From positions 187,612,783-187,676,782 of the forward strand of contig JAQMRL010000001.1 in NCBI GenBank assembly GCA_035578175.1: 64,000 nucleotides of DNA. The letters are read 5' to 3'. The DNA is from Catonia carolina (lineage: Eukaryota > Arthropoda > Insecta > Hemiptera > Achilidae). Position numbers and translations under genes: made by a program. The stretch's first letter is position 1; each line of letters opens with the position of its first letter. This document shows, piece by piece, positions 57,258 to 64,000 of the stretch. The notes below the pieces were generated by a model, which was not told where the DNA came from, searched no databases, and was given only the letters and a program-made list of their open reading frames with translations.

Positions 57258-60116
57258 TTGCTAAAAATCCCAATAATAAGCCTCGGAATACGGACTGGAC
57301 TCAACGGAAAAAAACATAGGATACGAAAACGATTAACGAATATTGGATGTTGGAACATACAAGGACTGAATACAAAGAAAGAACAAGTATTTGAAGAACT
57401 CCACAGGTACAAAATGGATATCGCAGTACTGAGTGAAACTAAGAAGAAAGGCCAAGGAAATAACTACGAAGATGATTACATATACTTTTGGAGTGGGGTA
57501 GATAAATCTAGTAGGGCTAAAGCTGGTGTAGCTATGGCAGTGAAAAGGAACATGGAAGGAAATATAAAAGACTGGAAACCAATAAATGAAAGAATTATTA
57601 CAGTTGACATGATAATAAAGGGAAGAGATGTAAAAATATTTGGTATATATGCACCCACAGATGACTCAGACATAAACACTAAGGACACCTTTTTTGACAA
57701 ACTCTTTGAGGAATTAAACAAAACAAAAAGCAGACAAGAAATAATATTATTAGGGGACTTCAATGGAAGAGTAGGCCGGGACTCTGACAGTAAAATAATT
57801 GGACGACATGGGGAGGATGTAGTGAATGATAATGGTATGAGATGGATTGAGTTGTGTGAGCAATATTCACTGAGAATACTGAATGGATTTTTTCAACATA
57901 AGGATATACATAAGTATACTTGGACACAAGCAACAAGGAATCTAAAATCGATAATTGACTATGTAGTAATCAAGCAAGACTCTGCCATAACACCTTACGA
58001 TGTGAAAGTTTGGAGAGGAGCTGAATGTGGTTCGGATCATCGCCTTGTAAAAGTCCCTGTCAATATAAAATACAACAAGAGGCAGAGACAGCATGAACAG
58101 AACACAAGTTTTCTTTACAAACTGCGTTTGGCACAAAAATTAAAAGAGGAGATTACCGGCACGGCAGAAGAAATGTATGATATTTTGAAGAACAAAATGC
58201 ACACTGCAGCACTCGAAGCTTTAGGTTTGAAAGAAAAAACAAAATATAATAATTATTGGTGGACTGACGATCTAAAGGATCTGGTGGAGGAAAAGGAAAA
58301 GCTATACCATAAATTGTTAGTATCTAATGATGACGAAGGCAGGGAAAATTATAATCGACTTAAATATACAGTGAAAAAAGAAATAATTAAAACAAAAAAC
58401 CAGACTTGGGATAAAAAATGTGCAGAAATAAACTCAATGGTAGGAGGATCTAGATCTAGGGAAGCTTGGACCACTATAAACAATCTAAAAAAAAATATGA
58501 ATGAAAAAAGAAAAATTAATCCTATAAAAATAACACAATGGAAAGACTACTATAATAATCTTTTAACAGAGCAACGCACAGAATATCTGGAGACAGGCAT
58601 TGAGGCGGAGGAAATAGTAGTAAGAGAAGCAGAGCCAATTAAATTAGAAGAAATAAAAACAGCACTGCGTAAAATGAAAAACAATAAAGCCCCAGGACCA
58701 GGTGATTTGCCTATCGAGTTAACTAAACACGCCATCATGACAGTGCTAGAACTGCTGTGTGAAATTTTTAATAAGTGTTTAAAAGGAGATGTGATTCCTA
58801 AAGACTGGAAGATCTCATATATACATTCTATATACAAAAAGGGAAAACGAAGCGAATGTAATAATTATCGAGGTATTAGTGTTACAACATCCATTGGAAA
58901 GCTTTATGAAAGAGTTATAAAAAACAGAATAGAAAAAGAAATAACAGAAATAGAAGAGCAAAGTGGATTTCGACCAGGCCGTTCTTGTGTAGACAATTTA
59001 TTCACCCTGAAACATCTAATAGAAAAGCGACAAGCAAGAGGCATGGAATTGCACGCCACTTTTATAGGTCTGTGTAAAGCATTCGACTCCGTTTCATTAC
59101 AGAAATTATGGCTTGCAATGAAAGATGCAGGCATAAATAATGTGTTTATAAATACCGTGAAAGCATTGTACAAGGAAAATCGAGCAGTCATAAAAATTGG
59201 AAATGAAACCTCTGAGGCTTTTTCTCAAACAAAAGGGGTGAAACAGGGTTCCTGCCTCTCTCCAACCCTATTTAAAATATATCTGTGCAATGCTCTAAAG
59301 AAATGGACAAAAAAATGTTGCCCAATGGGAATAGAGCTGGAGGATGTTAAGATACATACATTCCTCTTTGCAGATGACCAGGTAGTTTTACAGAAGATCA
59401 TCAGGATATGACTTACATGATAATAAAACTGATAGAGGAATACAGAAAATGGGGCTTGGAGGTTAATACAGATAAGACACAATACATGCAGTTAGGGGCA
59501 CAGGACAGGATATTGAAACGGAAAATGGCTTGATCATAAACGTTAAAAAATACAAATACCCCGGCGTTGTAATTAGTGAGGATGGAAAGGATAGAGTTGA
59601 TATCATGGAAAAGATAAGGAAGGGGAAAAATATGATTAGATCACTACACCCAATCCTATGGAATAAAAACATAACTAAAAAAACAAAAAAAATATATACC
59701 AGGCAATGATTGAGCCTGTCGTGACGCATGGGTCGGAAGTGTGGAGTGTGGATAAAATTACATCTCAAAAACTTCTCTCAACTGAAATGATGTACTGGAG
59801 GAGAAGCTTAGGTTTAACGTTGCTGGACCGAATCAGAAATGAAACCATAAGGGAGAGGATGGGCGCAAAAAACACGATAATGGATGTCATCGGAGAGAAA
59901 CAATTAAAATGGTATGGACATCTGCGCAGAATAAATGAGGAGAGCATACCGTTGAAGGTCTGGAACTGGATTCTTGCAAACAGAAATAAGCGTGGAAGAC
60001 CGCGAAAGGAATGGATCTCCAACGTCCGCATTCAAATGGAAAGTAAAGGACTTTTTGAACGAGACTGGATCGATAAGGAAAGATGGCGATTGGGATGCGA
60101 GAAGCGACACAACTGA
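57258..60116 (+). pseudogene. RTE-type LINE endonuclease-reverse transcriptase, broken by three frameshifts
   Basis: The open frame runs from about 57231 to 59411. The N-terminal APE-type endonuclease shows NIGCWNIQGL, LSETKK, GDFNGRVG (about residue 165) and SDHRLV (about 258). The reverse transcriptase shows KAPGPGDLP, SGFRPGRS, FIGLCKAFDSV, KGVKQGSCLSP and FADDQ (704-708). The catalytic Asp expected in motif A is Gly604 (FIGL for FIDL; codon GGT at 59067-59069). Frameshifts lie near 59390, 59500 and 59695; the last frame (59706-60116) holds MIEPVVTHGSEVW, KQLKWYGHLRR and KRGRPRKEWISN, the usual RTE C-terminus. No ATG precedes the conserved N-terminus, so the true start is unclear. Such elements copy themselves through target-primed reverse transcription; this copy cannot. 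Confidence 0.9.
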
Positions 60117-60132
60117 TGTTGCAAAACACTCG

Positions 60133-60158
60133 CTATATATATATATATATATATATAA
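60133..60158. repeat. (TA)n tract at the LINE 3' end
   Basis: An AT dinucleotide run about 20 bp after the last stop codon. RTE elements commonly have very short 3' UTRs ending in a microsatellite, so this probably marks the element's 3' end. Confidence 0.85.
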
Positions 60159-60179
60159 TATGTTATTATTTTTAAGTTA

Positions 60180-62140
60180 AAATGGTACAGTCCTCGTCAC
60201 TATCAGCTGATTTTCGGAGACAAAGAGAAATTTTCGGAGACCTATAAAACAAATGTAGGCTTTACCATACATAATTTTCAAGAAATTCACAAAAGCATCA
60301 AGAGAGAAGAATTTATGATTACATTGCTTTTGTAACAAATACAAAATAGAAACTTTCAGTACTTTCTGTTGTGGGAAACTAATCCAGCACTTTCAGCTCA
60401 TCAGTTGAGAACTACTATCCCACCGAGATAGTCAGGCTTTTTTTAACTGTTATAAGATATTTAAAACATAGAAAATAGCCTATATTTATCTACTAACGTA
60501 AACTTACAAAAAAAAAAAAGATAATAAATTCAGTTCCATAAAGAAATAACTTAATAAAGTCAACTTTTCATTTAGGACGACATTCCTGTAAATAACAGTA
60601 CTTATCTGAAAAATTTAAAGTTCTTAAAAAACTCTGAGAAAAGAGTTTAAAATTGATTTTCATTTTAAAAGTAAAAAAAATGAAACGGCAAACTTATTTC
60701 TATTCAATTCTTAATAATTAAAGAACTATAATAAAGTAAAATTAAATTTAATATAAGTTGAAATGCAATGTAACGTTAATCAAATAAAATCAGGAATAGT
60801 ATTATATATTTTCAAAAAATGAGAGACATGTTAAAAGAAGTTGATATTCTTCGTATATGGTAATGAAATCAGCACATTTTAGTTCAGTCTAATATGTTTT
60901 ACAGTCTGAATATTGTTCCGTAAATAGATTTTAAAAAATGAACAGAATTAAATTTCGTGTAGTAACATTTAATTAACATGTGAATAGAATGTATCTACAC
61001 ATTTTCTGTTATTTCTAAAAATACATACTGTTTTTTGTGTTTTATTAGTAATTACTAATTTCTGTAGGAGACTGATATGCAGTGACACTGTAGTACTACA
61101 AAATGTAACTGAGTGTTGTAATACGAGCATATAGAATTGATATATGTAAGCGAATTAATAATTTGTCATGTGTATTTAATCAAATTTTAGTGCTGAACAA
61201 ATTATATCGGCTCAGAGAAATTTCATCCAATTTTGTCACATGAAAATTTCTGTTTGTTCGATGTTACGTGAAACAGTATATAAATAATACGAATCGGTAA
61301 TCGTATTTTCCTTGAACACTATTATTTTTTTTTTTGCTTGAATCATGTATGTTGGTATGACAAACCTATGTAGCTGTCAAAGAATCTCAATAATTTTTAA
61401 GCTTTACACAATGTGGTGCTGTCTCTCATTAAAGTTCTCTATAGATGTTTTTTTTTCGAATTTATTTAGTAACACAACTACAACTGTATATTTATGCAAG
61501 CAGTGTTTATGATGTACATAGTTCTTGAGTTTTAATGGTAGATTTGATTTCGCAGCCGATCCCCAATGCGATAACCCATAATTCCACAGTGATTTCAATA
61601 TAGCTTAAGACATAACCTTAAAGTAAAATATCTTTACGCACGAAAAGTGCTACACCACATCAAAAAATACAAACTTCACTAAATATAACGCGGTAAGCCG
61701 CGTACTATAGTAGTACCTTTCTGTCTGAGTTACTGGGCAATTGTCGTAGATACGGGTGGACAAGTTTGCCGACGATGTGTGAACGTAATATGGTGTGATT
61801 TGTTCATTCAATTTAATTTTCGATAGTTTACGCCAGTGAGAAATTAAATTTAGATAATATTGCAAGGGTAACGTACATGTAATTTTAAACAATACAGATT
61901 TCCAAAAAAATATTTAAACATTAAACATTCTTTAATACAATTTACTTAATTCATTAGTTTTAACTAACTTTTTACAAGTTAGTTTAGCTTTGAAAAAGGT
62001 AAGCACGAAGAAGAGTTTAATTCAATAGAGCAGAAAACTGAAAGGTGTTTTGTTTGTGGTTCCGGGTAGTAATAAAAACCGTTAGAAGTCCCGTGAGATA
62101 ACGTTCAGCAAGCAGTGCGTTGTTTTTGTAGGAGTTGCAC
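60180..62140. other. AT-rich stretch without recognised content
   Basis: No gene, RNA or repeat family recognised on either strand. Confidence 0.5.
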
Positions 62141-62176
62141 GTAGAAGGGATGAATTTGTGGGGGTTTTCTAGGTAG

Positions 62177-62184
62177 TATAAAAG
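62177..62184 (+). promoter_or_regulatory. TATA-box-like site
   Basis: TATAAAAG within a less AT-rich 150-bp segment, followed 86 bp later by ATGACTGAAGG, a 13-codon frame. It could be a promoter for a plus-strand gene or part of an old LTR. Motif evidence only. Confidence 0.25.
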
Positions 62185-62812
62185 AGGATGTTTATTGACA
62201 TTAGCTTCTTTTCACGTCGATACTGTCATACGAACGTCTACTCAAACATCAATAGAACTAAAATGACTGAAGGAAGACAGAAAATATTGACAATGGACTT
62301 CTAACAGAGACTTAAGCATTTCTCTTTAAAATTAAACCAACTTAACTCTAGCTTACAAAATTTAAAATTTTTATCGAAACTTTGAATTTAAAGCAACTTT
62401 ACTTTATTTATAAACGAGGTGGTGTTCCATCCCGTTAAGAAAATCCCGTCAAGAATGTCTACATGTTTCAGCTACTTGAAAGTAGTTTGTCTTATTCAGG
62501 GTTCCTTAAATAACATTCTTACTATTACATAAAATTAGAAGTTTAGAACACAGAATTTTATGACAATTTTAAAACACAGAATTTCTTAGTTACTACGCTG
62601 TATCCAAAATGCTCTTGTATTGATTGGATTTTATAATGAATTACCGTCACATAAAAAACTAAAGGCAAAACATTTGAACAGTAGCTAAAAAAATAATCAT
62701 TACTACAAATCTTTCTATTCTGAAGACAAATTTTTAATTTTTCTTTATGTGACTTTAAACAAATTATGATGACTAAAGTCATCATAAAATTTTAAAAAGT
62801 CACATTCTAAAA

Positions 62813-63235
62813 TGTTTGTCTAAGGCCGGATTCTTAAAAATCCCATCTTTTATATACTGATTTTGATGAGAAAAATACAGTAAATTACTAGTCGACGCTA
62901 AACTAAGCGTTGTAGAAACAAATGTTTGGGATAAAAGCTGTAGGTTTTTTAATTTACTAAAATTATTTCACTTAATGAATACACTTTTGCTGTAAAATGC
63001 ACAATAATGCCACAATCTAAAAAAAAATTATCACGCAAATAAAACCTCCCAAGAATTCAAAAAAGGTGACTTAAAAAATTGTAGAAGCCATTTTATGAAA
63101 AAAATTGCACGAATAAACTAGGGCCTACTACTTCCGGGTGACAGATTTTGATGATAATATTTGTGTCGGCTCCTGAAGTAGTATCTAACTTAATTTCTAA
63201 GTTTCAACTTCGTACGCTTTTCCGTTCTTGAGACA
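62813..63235 (-). mobile_element. Helentron/HINE-like element (copy 7, decayed)
   Basis: It retains TAAGGCCGGATTCTTAAAAA, CTAAACTAAGCGTTGTA and CTACTTCCGG.TGACAGATTT blocks in the family order but lacks both ends. The oldest copy here by eye. Confidence 0.7.
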
Positions 63236-63239
63236 TTAA

Positions 63240-64000
63240 CCGCATTCGTTTGTGGATAGGATTTCGAGAATTATTAACAGAAGAACCGTTAACGGTTATT
63301 ATAGACATACGATTCGTTGTTTATAATATTATGATTCGTTTGTGAGTGTTAATTTTTTTATTTTGGCCTTCGGGCCAGCCCAGTCAGTCAGCTGGTAGAA
63401 AGTCGCTATTATTTGTTAAGTAACACCGGTTGAGCAAGCGACTTTGTTTGGTGACCAGTTGACAGCCATCCATGAACAAACTCTACTGCGGGTCCCTGTT
63501 CAAACTCATGTTTAATTTACGTCAAAAAATACAGCAAAAGCAGCGATCAAATTGGGTAGTTGTCAACAATGTACAGTTCCCGATAACAAATAAAAGCTTA
63601 AAAAAAAATTTATTTTAAAAGTTTTTTGAATTAAAAATTAACAATTCAGAATTAATTAATTATTTTCGAACAATATCAGGATAAAAGAGTATTTAAAATG
63701 TTTTATTTCTGGAATATAAATAATAATTTAATTAAAAAGCTTACTTAGATATAAATAATTACGTAAAATATAATTAACACTTCTATCTCAGGTGTACTTA
63801 TGACTAAATGTCAATAAAATAAAGATAATTTCGTACGACATGATTTGGTTATCAGTAAGTTAGATTAATATTTACTTTACGTTTCTGTGTAAATTGACAT
63901 ATACCTGATAAACAACGTAACTTTCCTCTCATAATGTTTGTTTTTTATTAGTATGACTAATAAATTTAATGTGTGAACTCTGAATTCAGTGCTGGTTGAA
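63240..64000. other. AT-rich stretch without recognised content
   Basis: Only a 14-bp palindrome AACCGTTAACGGTT at about 63286 stands out. Confidence 0.5.

Overview
The window is about 64 kb of AT-rich, repeat-dense animal DNA. Spliced exons with GT..AG introns of 1.2-6.1 kb, tRNA-derived SINEs, RTE and other LINE fragments, mariner, pogo-like and piggyBac-like elements and a Helentron-like family point to an arthropod, most likely an insect. I cannot name the species. No prokaryotic genes, CRISPR array, rRNA gene or intact tRNA gene was seen.

The only host gene I can support lies on the minus strand between 26842 and 5909. Eight exons were joined by hand from splice sites, and every exon phase agrees. 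They encode the last 711 residues of an SH2 adaptor of the SHB/SHD/SHE/SHF type: acidic and tyrosine-containing N-terminal part, proline-rich segment, serine-rich segment, a DSG-type phosphodegron candidate, a polyglutamine exon with four copies of a DLPFD[MI]PKLRRR module, and a C-terminal SH2 domain split over two exons and ending in a stop at 5911-5909. The 5' end (first exon or exons, start codon and promoter) was not found and must lie above 26842, inside or beyond the window.

The rest is introns and flanks filled with mobile DNA. Main items: a pogo-like element (2442-3285); two LTR-like repeats with TG..CA ends (4246-4904, 50620-51331); seven copies of a Helentron/HINE-like family with sub-terminal inverted repeats, a GT microsatellite, an internal tandem duplication and a 3' hairpin; eight copies of a roughly 400-bp retroposon with an (AAC)n-like tail; several tRNA-headed SINEs; two piggyBac-type MITEs of 553 bp each; a 694-bp deleted mariner (28925-29618); a foldback element (32014-32566); a 3526-bp element with nearly identical 106-bp terminal inverted repeats and a strongly T-poor interior (44927-48452); and a dead RTE-type LINE (about 56880-60160).

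Region by region: 1-5.9 kb is 3' flank with old repeats; 5.9-26.9 kb is the SH2-adaptor gene with repeats in its introns; 26.9-34 kb is upstream sequence with mariner and foldback elements; 34-39 kb holds two GC-richer islands and two Helentron-like copies; 39-44 kb is repeats and a transposase relic; 44.0-48.9 kb is a nest of repeats around the 3.5-kb inverted-repeat element; 49-56 kb is repeats plus one more GC-richer island; 56.9-60.2 kb is the RTE element; 60.2-64 kb is almost featureless apart from a TATA-box-like site near 62.18 kb.
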